DNA of 30,965 nt from a virus, in the IMG/VR virus record IMGVR_UViG_3300043420_001514, positions 1 to 30,965 of that record, one strand, 5' to 3'. Below, in pieces: positions 6,698-14,849 of the stretch. The notes beneath the pieces are model-generated. The model was not told the origin of the DNA. It made no database searches and saw only the letters and a program-made list of their open reading frames with translations. Made by a program: the position numbers and the translations under genes. Numbering within the stretch: the first letter of the stretch is position 1; every line of letters begins with the position of its first letter.

Positions 6698-7091
6698 ACG
6701 GCCGCAAAAAGTCAACAGGCGCTGCACTAAGGCCGAGCAGGAATATCGCATTCGCAAACTGATGACATTGGTTAAAAACGGCTGGGACACCAATCAGCTC
6801 CGCCAATACGTCCGCGAGGAATACGGATTGGGCAACAGTGCTGCTCACCGGCTTGTGGACGCTACCTATGACGCCATCGTTGACGGCATGAACGAGCTGG
6901 ACCGCAGGCGCATCAATGCCATCACTCTGGTGCGATTTGAGAATGCCTACCGGCTAGCAGTCAGTCAGCGCAACCCTATGGCAATGATTCAAGCCAATTC
7001 CCATATCGCCAATCACTGGGTCAAGAACGCACCGGAGATCACCACAGGTGCTGCCAATGCCGATGCCGATGACCCGGAGGAGGATTTCTGA
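6690..7091 (+). CDS. Probable small terminase subunit
   Basis: A GTG start at 6690 gives 133 residues, coupled to the ParB-like gene upstream (8-base overlap) and to the large terminase downstream (TGATG overlap). The N-terminal half is basic and holds a likely helix-turn-helix (YRIRKLMTLVKNGWDTNQLR, then QYVREEYGLGNSAAHRLVDATYD). The second half is an oligomerisation-type helix, and the tail is very acidic (DADDPEEDF). Small terminases recognise the phage DNA and load the large subunit. The position and DNA-binding head support this role, although the family is too diverse to confirm by eye. Confidence 0.7.
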   Translation: MTERPQKVNRRCTKAEQEYRIRKLMTLVKNGWDTNQLRQYVREEYGLGNSAAHRLVDATYDAIVDGMNELDRRRINAITLVRFENAYRLAVSQRNPMAMIQANSHIANHWVKNAPEITTGAANADADDPEEDF

Positions 7092-8554
7092 TGCCACGCC
7101 AGGGTCCATCGCTGGTGGAATGGGCGCAGCCGGGCAAGCTGCTGGATGACGAGGGCAGCGCCGCAGAAAAACGCCCCTGGGAGCAGCTGCCCAAAAAATG
7201 GCCCGAGTTTTCCCATGAAACGCTGATTGCATCCGGGGGCAAATATGTGCCCTTCGACCCATACAAATACCAGGTAGATCTGATACGCACGATCCGCAAC
7301 TGCACCAACACCTACGTGCTCAAGAGCCGTCAGACCGGCGTGAGCGAAACCGTGATCAGCTACATGCTCAGTCAGGCTATTCGCAAGCCGGCTTGGACCG
7401 GGGTGGTCTTCTCCAAGACCGGCGACGACGCCTCAGAGCTGGCAGCGCGAATCAAGGGCCAGGCGGCCACCCTGCGGAATCGTTGCCCGAAGTTCTCCAA
7501 GGACTCGATGCGCAAAATCGTCTTTGAAGGAGCTGGCAGTCTCCATTTTCTGCCGCCGACTGAGCGGGCCGCCCGCGGCATCCCCTCGGCCAGCTTCATC
7601 TTGTTTGATGAGGCTGCTTTCATCGATAAGCTCCAGGGCATCGAGACCGGTGCGCTGCCCACCACCTCGATGCTGGGTGATCGGGCCCGGCACGTCTGGG
7701 TCACGACCCCGAACGGTCGATCGGGCCATTTCTCGGATCACTGGCAGGAAGACCACGGCGAGCGGGTGATCGACCCGACACCGATGGGCGCCAGCGGGGT
7801 GCCGCGGCTGCAGATCAGCCCGGACAAGCAGTTCGCCAAAGTCGCGATCCACTACTGCCAGCATCCGATCTACGGGGCGGATCCGGGCTGGGCCGAGTCG
7901 ACCCGGCGGCGGCGTCAGCTGACCATGAAGCAATGGCGTCAGGAGTACGAGCTGGATTTCGCCGCCAGCGACTTCGAGATCTTCAGCCATGAGCTGATCG
8001 CCCAGGCCGAAGCCATGGGCGGCTGGGAGAACCCGCACAGGGGCCATCAATATGTGATGGGGATCGACCCGAACGGTGGCGGCAACGACAATTTCGCGAT
8101 CATCGTCGTAGATGTGTCCACGAGCCCTTGGCGGACAGTGGCGGGCTTCTACGAAAACCAGAGCTCCCGAGACTACGGGTTGCGCCATGCGGCGCGGCTG
8201 TTTGACGAGTATCAGCCAGAGCTGGTGGCGGTGGAGAAAAACGGTGTTGGCGCCGCGGTGGCTGAGGCCCTGGCCATCCTCCGACCGAGCGTGATGGTGG
8301 AGGAGGTCAGTACTACTCAGGTCTCCAAGGTATTGATGACCGATCGCATCGTGCTGCTGCTGGAACAGGGCGAAATCACGATTCCGCCGGACTGCTACAT
8401 CGGCAAGGAAATGCGCAACTTCCGTCAGACCGACAAGGGCAAGCGAGAAGCGGCTTCAGGGCACCACGATGATGCGGTGATGGCCTTGGCCCTGGCCTGC
8501 CATGCCGGTGCGACGCAGCGCCCGCTCGACAGCAGCTGGATTGCTATGGCCTGA
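7091..8554 (+). CDS. Phage terminase large subunit
   Basis: A 487-residue ATPase-nuclease that pumps phage DNA into proheads. The ATPase domain has a Walker A-like motif LKSRQTGVSET (77-87), Walker B FILFDEA (169-175) and the coupling motif VTTPNG (204-209). The RNase H-like nuclease domain shows MGIDPNGG (Asp326), VAVEKNGVG (Glu382) and the terminal HHDDAVMAL acid pair (Asp460/461). All key residues expected for an active enzyme are present and the length is normal. The start ATG 7091 overlaps the upstream stop. It is followed not by the portal gene, as usual, but by a 2.5-kb regulatory insert. Confidence 0.95.
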   Translation: MPRQGPSLVEWAQPGKLLDDEGSAAEKRPWEQLPKKWPEFSHETLIASGGKYVPFDPYKYQVDLIRTIRNCTNTYVLKSRQTGVSETVISYMLSQAIRKPAWTGVVFSKTGDDASELAARIKGQAATLRNRCPKFSKDSMRKIVFEGAGSLHFLPPTERAARGIPSASFILFDEAAFIDKLQGIETGALPTTSMLGDRARHVWVTTPNGRSGHFSDHWQEDHGERVIDPTPMGASGVPRLQISPDKQFAKVAIHYCQHPIYGADPGWAESTRRRRQLTMKQWRQEYELDFAASDFEIFSHELIAQAEAMGGWENPHRGHQYVMGIDPNGGGNDNFAIIVVDVSTSPWRTVAGFYENQSSRDYGLRHAARLFDEYQPELVAVEKNGVGAAVAEALAILRPSVMVEEVSTTQVSKVLMTDRIVLLLEQGEITIPPDCYIGKEMRNFRQTDKGKREAASGHHDDAVMALALACHAGATQRPLDSSWIAMA

Positions 8555-8569
8555 GGCCTGAAAAGCGAA

Positions 8570-8597
8570 AAGGGTTCCGGCGGCAACCGGAACCCTT
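8570..8597. terminator. Strong hairpin after the terminase gene
   Basis: AAGGGTTCCGG (8570-8580) and CCGGAACCCTT (8587-8597) form a perfect 11-bp stem with a six-base loop, 16 bases after the terminase stop. On the plus strand no U-run follows; on the minus strand the stem is followed by TTTTCGCTTTT. It may stop transcription from both sides and is strongest for the minus-strand genes coming from 9412. Confidence 0.7.
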
Positions 8598-8768
8598 CCC
8601 TGAAAAACCAGACCCCCTCGATTTGCAAGCGGGGAGGGATCTGGAACCACACCCGGCGATGCCGGGCCACACCGTTCAGGCTACTGCTGCCAGGCCGATG
8701 TCGCCAGCGACCTGTGACGAGTTTTCGCCCAGGATCATGATGCGGCGAGGGGTAGCCCAAGCTGAGCG
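8598..8768. other. Intergenic stretch without a supported gene
   Basis: No convincing open frame, repeat or promoter was found on either strand. The minus strand contains a short in-frame continuation (about 20 codons starting MILGENSSQVAGDIGLAAVA near 8745) behind the stop of the methylase fragment, but nothing supports its translation. Confidence 0.4.
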
Positions 8769-8933
8769 TTATTCAATGCGCCACACGTCAATGCCGGGTA
8801 CGTCGTAATCCCAGGCCTTGCCCATGAATCTCAACCCATATGGCGGATCAGTCACCACAGCATCCACGCTGCAGTCCGGCATGGTGCGCATCACCTCTAA
8901 ACAGTCGCCGAGGTGAAGGGTGAGCTGGGCCAT
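8769..8933 (-). pseudogene. Truncated DNA methylase N-terminus (DPPYG motif)
   Basis: The 54-residue frame from ATG 8933 starts MAQLTLHLGDCLEVMRTMPD and continues with VDAVVTDPPYGLRFMGKAWDYDVP. This is the opening of an N4/N6-type DNA methyltransferase: the DPPYG catalytic motif followed by the usual GKxWDYDVP segment. It then stops at 8769, whereas intact enzymes run to more than 200 residues. A good ribosome binding site (GGAGG) lies nine bases before the ATG. No continuation of the methylase was found in other frames downstream, so this looks like a deletion remnant rather than a single frameshift. It follows the AbrB gene at a short distance on the same strand. Confidence 0.8.
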
Positions 8934-8977
8934 GACTACACCACCTCCGGCTCAAACACCGTGCTCAGCAACGTCAA

Positions 8978-9412
8978 CTAGGGCACTGCGGCCAAGGCAG
9001 GGTTGCCGGTCAGCTCATCCACGAGCACAGGGGCAGGGCACACGGCTGGGCAGGCCTCGACCTGGTCCTGATTGGCCGGCTTCAGATGGATCAGTTTGAT
9101 CTGGTCCCGGCTGAGGTCGATTTGGAACGTGTCGCCAGGTTGCAGGCCAAGCATCCGCGTATAGGCCTTCCCGATCGTCAGGTTGCCGTTGAAATGCACC
9201 TTGGTGACACTCGACAGCTTGCGGCCGCGGGGGGCGGCCGCATCCGGCAGCAGCCCCTTGGCCTGCAGCACGGCGCGATAGAACTGCGCCGACAATGTGC
9301 GGGTGCGGCCATTGGCCGTCACTTTCGTGTAACCACAAGCCGCCGCCAGCTCTTTTTCCGTGGCGGTGGTATAGCGCTTCAGTGTGGCGAGAAGCTCAGG
9401 CCCGGTGATCAT
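8978..9412 (-). CDS. Cyanobacterial AbrB-family transcription regulator
   Basis: A 144-residue protein of the cyAbrB type. Residues 1-53 have the conserved cyanobacterial head (ITGPELLATLKRYTTATEKE, CGYTKVTANGRTRTL, FYRAVLQAKGLL). Residues about 68-111 are the swapped-hairpin AbrB DNA-binding domain (TKVHFNGNLTIGKAYTRMLG, QPGDTFQIDL, IKLIHL), which in cyanobacteria lies at the C-terminal end. A ~33-residue proline-rich tail beyond it (EACPAVCPAPVLVDEL) is unusual. Chromosomal cyAbrBs control carbon, nitrogen and redox genes; a phage-borne copy could redirect host transcription or act as its own repressor. This is the clearest cyanobacterial marker in the window. Confidence 0.9.
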   Translation of the reverse strand: MITGPELLATLKRYTTATEKELAAACGYTKVTANGRTRTLSAQFYRAVLQAKGLLPDAAAPRGRKLSSVTKVHFNGNLTIGKAYTRMLGLQPGDTFQIDLSRDQIKLIHLKPANQDQVEACPAVCPAPVLVDELTGNPALAAVP

Positions 9413-9528
9413 GGGTAGGGAAAAGACGATTAGCAGATCGTAGTCTTGTAGTCCATCAGAAACAAGCGCTGCGCTGTCCTCAGCGAGTGACAGCTAACGT
9501 CTGTGCCAGCGGCGACCGGACTTCATTG

Positions 9529-9798
9529 ATGGACTGGCCCGACCCGCCCGGTTATCGCCTAACGGCCGATCAGTCCAGGCAGACACGCTATGGCTGGGCC
9601 GTGATCACCTCGCCGCCCAAAACCGACATCGCGGTGATCGCTGTATTCGACTGGCAGGAAGCCCGCCGCACGATGCCGTACCAGTGGCTGAATACCCACC
9701 CTGATCAGCCTGCCAGCGTTGGCGCCACAAAGGCCCTGGCGATGCAGACCTACAAGGCGATTCTCGAGCGGCGGCGCAAGCAAAAGCTGCAGGACTGA
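9529..9798 (+). CDS. Small hypothetical protein
   Basis: ATG 9529 gives 89 residues; the open frame could start at GTG 9487, but the added residues look unnatural. The protein has tyrosine- and tryptophan-containing strands (YGWAVITSPPKTDIAVIAVF) and a C-terminal basic helix (ALAMQTYKAILERRRKQKL). It is the only plus-strand gene in the regulatory insert between terminase and portal. No family is recognised. It converges on the small minus-strand gene ending at 9816. Confidence 0.55.
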   Translation: MDWPDPPGYRLTADQSRQTRYGWAVITSPPKTDIAVIAVFDWQEARRTMPYQWLNTHPDQPASVGATKALAMQTYKAILERRRKQKLQD

Positions 9799-9815
9799 AC
9801 AGCCTCCGCCCTGCG

Positions 9816-9989
9816 TCAGCCCCCGGCGCCGGGCAGGTAGTTCTGGCGCAGCATGGTTGCCACAACACTGTGCTGCAGTTCCATCAGGTCGATCACCTTC
9901 AGAGCGCAGGCCCGGACGCTTTCGATGTCGGTGGCACCTCGCAATTCCTGGCGAATCGCCGCCAGTTGAAAGGCGGTTTCCAAAGGCAT
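9816..9989 (-). CDS. Small conserved-looking protein after the sigma factor gene
   Basis: From ATG 9989 the protein has 57 residues, begins MPLETAFQLAAIRQELRGAT and continues with DIESVRACALKVIDLMELQH. It is almost wholly helical. The frame is open to a GTG at 10052, three bases after the sigma-factor stop, which would add 21 residues and make the two genes tightly linked. Similar short helical proteins occur in cyanobacteria, but I cannot name a family. It probably shares the transcript of the sigma factor, and could be a partner or anti-sigma-like protein; that is speculation. Confidence 0.6.
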   Translation of the reverse strand: MPLETAFQLAAIRQELRGATDIESVRACALKVIDLMELQHSVVATMLRQNYLPGAGG

Positions 9990-10055
9990 CTGGTAGGGCA
10001 CGGCGGTGCAGCAGCTAAGCAATTCTGGCCGCGGTTCGTGATAGCGCTGCACGGT

Positions 10056-11000
10056 TCAATCAAGATCCAGTGGCAGCTGATACAGCCCAGGCTCCTTTCT
10101 GCGCTGTTCCGAATCATCGGCATCAGTGCCGGCCAGTCGCTTCAGTTGGGCGACAGCACTCTTGAGACGCAGCGAAACAGCCTGATGGCTGATTCCCATC
10201 TCCTGACTGATGGCCTTGAGACTGGCCCCCTCTAGGAAACTGCGCCGAACGATCATCTGATCGCGCTCCGGCAGGGTCTCGATGAACACCAGAATCTGCT
10301 CCAGCGCCAGATCGTCCTCCAGGTGCTCCTGGCCGCGCCGTGCATCCTCGCCGCCGATCAGGTCACCTAGAGCGCTGCGGTTGCTGTCCAGCTGGGCCGG
10401 CTTGTCGAGTGAGATCAGACTGCGGCAATGGGCGGCTCGGCGGGCCCGTGACAGCGTGCTGCCTGAAAGCTCCAGTCGGTCGTTCAGCTTTGCATCGGTG
10501 ATCTTTTCGCCCGCCTGGTGCATCCGCATCACTTCGGCGTCGATCTTGCGCATATCCTCCTGCAGATTCACCGGAATGCGGATCGTGTCTGCATTGGCGA
10601 TGTAGCGGGAGATCGCCTGGCGGATCCAGTTGAAGGCATAGGTGGAGAACTGATACCCCCTCGATGGGTCAAACAGTTCCACTGCCCGGATCAGGCCAAA
10701 GGTTCCTTCCTGGATCAGGTCATCCAGCGTGATGGCCGGATGGGTCAATTTGCGGCTGCTGGCAATGTGGACAACCAGCCGCAGATTGCATTCCACCATC
10801 CGGCGCTTGGCTCGCATTCCGGCTCGCTTGACGCCAGGAGGCGCTGCGTCAGGCCCCCCTTCCCAGTCCAGCCAGCGGCGAATTAGTCGAGCAGTTCGCA
10901 TCGACAGGTTTGGCGTCATCACTTGGAAGCGGCCGATGCTGTTGAGGAGCTGCTCGGTGGAATCAGGCACAGCGAGGCGCTGTTGACGGCGGCGTCTCAA
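10056..11000 (-). CDS. RNA polymerase sigma-70 family factor encoded by the element
   Basis: A protein of up to 314 residues. Region 2 is well conserved (about 65-135: [49 protein letters not shown]), with the promoter-melting aromatic residues in place. Region 3 follows (about 140-200), and region 4 holds a clear helix-turn-helix (about 255-288: [20 protein letters not shown]). A 25-residue tail ends in [12 protein letters not shown]. It resembles cyanobacterial group 2 or 3 factors, with a divergent region 1.2. The start is uncertain: TTG 11000 or GTG 10970. The gene is divergent from the portal gene with 89 bases between them, so it could direct late transcription of head genes or its own cassette. 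Confidence 0.92.
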   Translation of the reverse strand: MRRRRQQRLAVPDSTEQLLNSIGRFQVMTPNLSMRTARLIRRWLDWEGGPDAAPPGVKRAGMRAKRRMVECNLRLVVHIASSRKLTHPAITLDDLIQEGTFGLIRAVELFDPSRGYQFSTYAFNWIRQAISRYIANADTIRIPVNLQEDMRKIDAEVMRMHQAGEKITDAKLNDRLELSGSTLSRARRAAHCRSLISLDKPAQLDSNRSALGDLIGGEDARRGQEHLEDDLALEQILVFIETLPERDQMIVRRSFLEGASLKAISQEMGISHQAVSLRLKSAVAQLKRLAGTDADDSEQRRKEPGLYQLPLDLD

Positions 11001-11089
11001 CAGTAATGTTTCACACCGTCATCGTCGATGAACGCAAACGTACCTGTCTATGAACGTGATTAGCCTTCCGTAGGCGGCATGGGCGGCAC
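11001..11089. promoter_or_regulatory. Divergent control region between sigma factor and portal gene
   Basis: Two weak relatives of the GTTCAC palindrome lie here: GTCATCGTCGATGAAC (11019-11034) and GTACCTGTCTATGAAC (11040-11055). Each keeps only a TGAAC half-site. TAGCCT (11061-11066) is a possible -10 box toward the portal gene. The -10 spacing rule of the strong operators is not met. Confidence 0.35.
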
Positions 11090-13198
11090 ATGGACGACAG
11101 CGAAGTTCGGCAGGATGGTGTTCTGGTCAATGCCCTGACCGGCATGGGCCTGCAGCAGGATCGGGGCCAGTACACCGGCATTGCCACGCCCAGATTCCTG
11201 AGCGAGCTGGACCTTGATGGGCTCTACCTCAACAGCTGGCTGTGCCGCAGGGTGGTGGATGTGGTGGCTTCCGAAGCCACGCGCAACGGCTGGGACATCG
11301 CCCTGGGGGACGACACCAAAAAGGCCCGCCGGCAGTCCGATGACCTGATTGCCGCCGGGGAAAAGCTACGCATCCGCAAGCATCTGGCCTATGCAATCCA
11401 GATGGCGCGGCTGCATGGTGGCGCCGCGATCATCCTGCTGACCGATGAAGGCGGCCAGCAGAAGCTCGATCAGCCCCTGCGGCCAAACCGGCTGAAGCGC
11501 ATCAAAGGCCTCCACGTCCTGGACTGCTGGCGCATCTGGCCGGCACCGGGCTGGAGCGGTGTTGGCAAACCTGAGCAATACCAGTTCAACACTGAACGCG
11601 ATGGCGACTTGAGGCAGTACGGGCTGGCCGACCTGCAGCAGGTCACCATCCACGCCAGCCGGCTGCTGCGCATTGAGGGAGACAGCATCCCCTGGCGTTA
11701 CAAGAGCCATTTCAAGTGGTGGGGCGTGAGCGTGCTGCAACCCCTGTGGGAGGTCTTCAAGCGCTACGAGACCGGCCAGACCAGTGCAGCGGCGCTGCTG
11801 CATGACTTCGATCAGTTCATTCACAAGATTCCCGGCCTTGGCGGCATGATCACGGCCGGCAATCAGGAAGCCATCACCCGCCGGTTGGAGCTGAACCAGA
11901 TGGCCCGATCGGTCTACCGGGGCCTGGTGCTCGACGCCAATGAGGAGGCCAGCTTCATCACCCGCTCGGCGGCCGGCATCAGCGACATCCTCGACCGGCT
12001 GGTGCAGGAGGTGACCGGGGCCAGCAAATTGCCCCACACCAAGCTCTGGGGCGAGTCGCCTTCAGGCCTGGGTGCCACCGGCCGCAGCGAGGACCGGGCC
12101 TTTGCGCAGGACATCGCCGAGTACCAGGAAGACGTGCTGCAGGAGCCCCTGCGGCAGTTCTACGAGACGCTGATGATGTGCTCGGAAGGGCCTTTCACCG
12201 GTGAGCCGCCGGATGACTGGCGGGTGCAGTTCCGCCCGACGTTTGTGATGACCGACGAGGAGACTGCGACCCTGCGGCAGGCGGTGGCCGCGGCGGACAG
12301 CCAGTACATCAATGCCGGTGTGCTGGCCCCGAATGAGGTGGCCCTGGCCCGCTTCGGGCGGCCGGAGTTCAGCCTCGACACCACGCTGATTGACCGGGAA
12401 TCCGATGGTTCGATCAAACAGGAGGAGGAGCCGGGCATGCCCGAGTTCGGCGGCGATTTCGGCCAGTTTGATGAGGACTTCGGCGCCAAACAGCCTCCGG
12501 CTGCCGCCGGCCCTGCGGGGGTTGGCGGCCCGGCCGCACCCGGCGGCCTGGATGGCCGTGAAACGACAGATGCTGCCGATGAGCCCTGCTGCCAGGCCTG
12601 CGCCCGCGGCGAGCAGTGTGAGGACGACTGCCCGGCGCAGGACGGGGAAGAATGCGGCTGCGAGCACAGTGATGAGAGCAAGGAGAACGATCCGGCCCGT
12701 CACAAGCATCCCGATAAGGTCGGCCAGGTGATGCACCGCTGGAAGCACGGCACGCTGCACAGCGGCACCGGCCGTAAGGGCGAACACCGCGGCCCTGTTG
12801 GCTACCCCGGCGGCCAGAAGCAAGCGATCGCCATTGCGTTGAGCATTGCCGGCAAAGGCAATCGCAAGCGGGGCAAGACTCGCACTGTTCGCACCGATGC
12901 CGTCTGCCTGCCGGCACGGCTAAAGGTGGCTGGCCTGATGGTCGACACGCGGATTGACGGCACCGGTCGGTTGGTGGGGCCCTATGGCCAGCCCACCAGC
13001 TATGAGGCCGTGGTGGGCCAGGGAGACAGCGGTATCTGGGAGGTGATGGACAGCGCCACCGGTGAATGGCTGGCGGTGGTGGGCGTCGCTGACCGGCGTC
13101 TGATCGAGCAGGCGGCGCCGGGCGCCAAGATCCGCCCGCTGGATTCGCTTGATCTGGCTGCGATGGGCATTCGCTGCGATGCCTACTGCGAGCCATGA
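11090..13198 (+). CDS. Phage portal protein (DUF1073 type) with C-terminal extension
   Basis: A 702-residue protein. Residues about 30-440 match the DUF1073 portal family: SWLCRRVVDVVASEATRNGW, MARLHGGAAIILLTDE, the central TGQTSAAALLHDFDQFIHKI, then VTGASKLPHTKLWGESPSGL with the characteristic G-S-P-S-G-L element and RPTFVMTDEETATLR. The portal is the dodecameric ring through which DNA enters the head. Some databases give this family an anti-CBASS (Acb1) name, but the portal core seen here and the neighbours favour a portal. Beyond ~450 the protein is unusual: an acidic and glycine/proline linker, a cysteine cluster (500-525, nine cysteines), a short domain with HRWKHGTLHSGTGRK and GGQKQAIAIALSIAG (about 543-589, a DUF6496-like motif), and a final beta-rich domain. 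The next gene starts within its stop codon (ATGA). Confidence 0.9.
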   Translation: MDDSEVRQDGVLVNALTGMGLQQDRGQYTGIATPRFLSELDLDGLYLNSWLCRRVVDVVASEATRNGWDIALGDDTKKARRQSDDLIAAGEKLRIRKHLAYAIQMARLHGGAAIILLTDEGGQQKLDQPLRPNRLKRIKGLHVLDCWRIWPAPGWSGVGKPEQYQFNTERDGDLRQYGLADLQQVTIHASRLLRIEGDSIPWRYKSHFKWWGVSVLQPLWEVFKRYETGQTSAAALLHDFDQFIHKIPGLGGMITAGNQEAITRRLELNQMARSVYRGLVLDANEEASFITRSAAGISDILDRLVQEVTGASKLPHTKLWGESPSGLGATGRSEDRAFAQDIAEYQEDVLQEPLRQFYETLMMCSEGPFTGEPPDDWRVQFRPTFVMTDEETATLRQAVAAADSQYINAGVLAPNEVALARFGRPEFSLDTTLIDRESDGSIKQEEEPGMPEFGGDFGQFDEDFGAKQPPAAAGPAGVGGPAAPGGLDGRETTDAADEPCCQACARGEQCEDDCPAQDGEECGCEHSDESKENDPARHKHPDKVGQVMHRWKHGTLHSGTGRKGEHRGPVGYPGGQKQAIAIALSIAGKGNRKRGKTRTVRTDAVCLPARLKVAGLMVDTRIDGTGRLVGPYGQPTSYEAVVGQGDSGIWEVMDSATGEWLAVVGVADRRLIEQAAPGAKIRPLDSLDLAAMGIRCDAYCEP

Positions 13199-14553
13199 GT
13201 CAGGAACGCAGGGAACGGCTGGCCCAGGCACTCAGCGATGAGTTGCGGGGCCTGGAGGATGCGCAGATCAAAAGGATCGGGCGGATCTTTGATGCAGCCC
13301 TGAAGGTCACGATCGAGCGGGTCTACCAGCTGCTCGACAACATCGATGCCCAGCCGTGGTACGACCCCAAGACCACGCCAGGCGCCTTTCAGGGATCGAC
13401 GCCTGACGGGCCGGTGCCGATCGAGCCGGTGCAGAAGAACCAGGCGAAGCTCTACCTGGAGGGGCAGTTGCTGCAGGACCTTCGCCGAGCCCTGGATCAG
13501 ATGCAGCTGACGCCACAACAGCTGCAACGGCTCGATCGCGAGCTGGCCACCTTGTTCAACCGGGCCCAGGACCTTGGCACCGAATACGCCACCCAGCTGC
13601 AACGGGAAGAGCTGGAGCCAGCGCTGAGCTCAGCGAATCGGCCGCCGGAGCCTGATCCAGTGCTCAGCCAGTGGCCGGATCGCGAGTACCAGGAGGGGCA
13701 GCGCTTCACCCGTCTGTTCGATTACGCCGGCGCGGTGGCGGCTGCGGAGCGGGACTTCAAGAGCCTGAGCGAGAACTACCGGCAGCAACGCGATGCGGCC
13801 ACCAATGATCACGTCCGCAGGGCCAAGAATTACTACTTCAAGTGGTGGCGGCACTGGGGCGACACCGTGCAGTTCCTGACTGGCCGACAGATGGCCACCG
13901 GGCCAGATCCGCGCACACTCAAGCGGGAACTGCAAAAGGCCATCCCCAACGTGAATGAGGCCTTCCGCAACCGGGCCGAGACGATCGCCCGCACTGAAAC
14001 GCTGCTGGCCAGTGGGGAGGCCCAGGAGCGCAGCTACCGGCAGATGAACGTCGGCTTCGTGCAATACCAGGCCACGTTTGACGATCGCACCTGTGAGTTC
14101 TGCGCGCCGCGCCATGGCTGCCTTTACTGGATCGGCTCCGTGAAGGCGCCAATTCACCCGAACTGCCGCTGCACACTGACACCGGTGACGCTGGAGGCCT
14201 TGGCGCTTCAGAACGCCATGGCGGAGGACGGTGGGCCGAGCTGGGAGGAGGAGGCCCAGAAAACGGCCGCAGCCGCTGAGGAGCATTTCAGGCGGGCCAA
14301 TGGCGAGGACGCCAAGATGCGGCCCATCGGCGGACCGGGCCAGGGGCGCGGAACTGGCGATTTGCCGCTGATGGAGAGGAATGGGTTGCCGGCCACGAAG
14401 CGACGCCAAAGCCTGCCGGTGAGCGATCCGATGAACGCCGGTGCGCAGTCATGGCCAGCGGGAAGCCCGGTATGGGATCCGCGGCGGGGCTGGCTGGACC
14501 CAAGCGCCCGGCAGGCCTACGAGGCGGTGGTGGCTGAGGTCAAGGCCCTTTAA
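13195..14553 (+). CDS. Phage head morphogenesis protein (MuF/SPP1 gp7 type)
   Basis: A 452-residue minor head protein. The diagnostic block is at about 258-328: RNRAETIARTETLLASGEAQ, YQATFDDRTCEFCAPRHG and IHPNCRCTL, with the conserved cysteines 300, 303, 309, 324 and 326 that build the fold. The N-terminal 250 residues are helical and charged, as usual. The C-terminus (about 340-452) is a low-complexity linker with no fused toxin, although MuF proteins often carry one. The protein is expected to sit inside the prohead near the portal and may be ejected with DNA. Its start overlaps the portal stop by four bases. It ends the late unit before the hairpin array. Confidence 0.93.
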   Translation: MSQERRERLAQALSDELRGLEDAQIKRIGRIFDAALKVTIERVYQLLDNIDAQPWYDPKTTPGAFQGSTPDGPVPIEPVQKNQAKLYLEGQLLQDLRRALDQMQLTPQQLQRLDRELATLFNRAQDLGTEYATQLQREELEPALSSANRPPEPDPVLSQWPDREYQEGQRFTRLFDYAGAVAAAERDFKSLSENYRQQRDAATNDHVRRAKNYYFKWWRHWGDTVQFLTGRQMATGPDPRTLKRELQKAIPNVNEAFRNRAETIARTETLLASGEAQERSYRQMNVGFVQYQATFDDRTCEFCAPRHGCLYWIGSVKAPIHPNCRCTLTPVTLEALALQNAMAEDGGPSWEEEAQKTAAAAEEHFRRANGEDAKMRPIGGPGQGRGTGDLPLMERNGLPATKRRQSLPVSDPMNAGAQSWPAGSPVWDPRRGWLDPSARQAYEAVVAEVKAL

Positions 14554-14603
14554 CCGGCTAGGCGTCCTGTTGACCCCTTAATCGGCTTGCCTGGACGCCG
14601 AGG

Positions 14604-14653
14604 AACCGTGCAAACCGTGCAAGTTTCCCGGAATCTGCACGGTTTGCACGGTT
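14604..14653. repeat. Large perfect inverted repeat (18-bp arms)
   Basis: AACCGTGCAAACCGTGCA (14604-14621) pairs perfectly with TGCACGGTTTGCACGGTT (14636-14653), leaving a 14-base loop. Each arm itself holds two copies of AACCGTGC in tandem, nine bases apart. It begins 51 bases after the head gene stop. It lacks a U-run, so it is either an RNA-stabilising or processing hairpin, or a protein-binding DNA site. Confidence 0.9.
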
Positions 14654-14660
14654 GACAGCC

Positions 14661-14839
14661 AAAGGAGACGGCCACCTCCTTTTTCCTGAACGGGAAAGGA
14701 GACGGCGATCTCCATTGAAAAAGAAGGAGACGGCCGCCTCCATTAAAAAAAGGAGACGGTGATCTCCTTTTGCTGAACGGGAAAAGGAGACGGTGATCTC
14801 CTTTTGCTGAACGGGAAAAGGAGACGGTGATCTCCTTTT
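14661..14839. repeat. Six tandem hairpins of the GGAGA-N6-TCTCC type (terminator array)
   Basis: Hairpin units lie at 14661-14682, 14698-14713, 14726-14741, 14748-14771, 14782-14805 and 14816-14839. The last three are identical: AAAAGGAGA, loop CGGTGA, then TCTCCTTTT, repeated every 34 bases with the spacer GCTGAACGGG. Each has a U-run on both strands, as intrinsic terminators do. The first three are diverged (loops CGGCGA, ACGGCCAC, ACGGCCGC). The array lies between the convergent head operon and the minus-strand gene ending at 14850. Confidence 0.9.
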
Positions 14840-14849
14840 CTCGACCCGC

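Noticed and set aside
12414-13196. Long minus-strand frames opposite the portal gene
   Set aside because: They lack start signals and are arginine/serine/proline-rich, typical of antisense frames in GC-rich genes.
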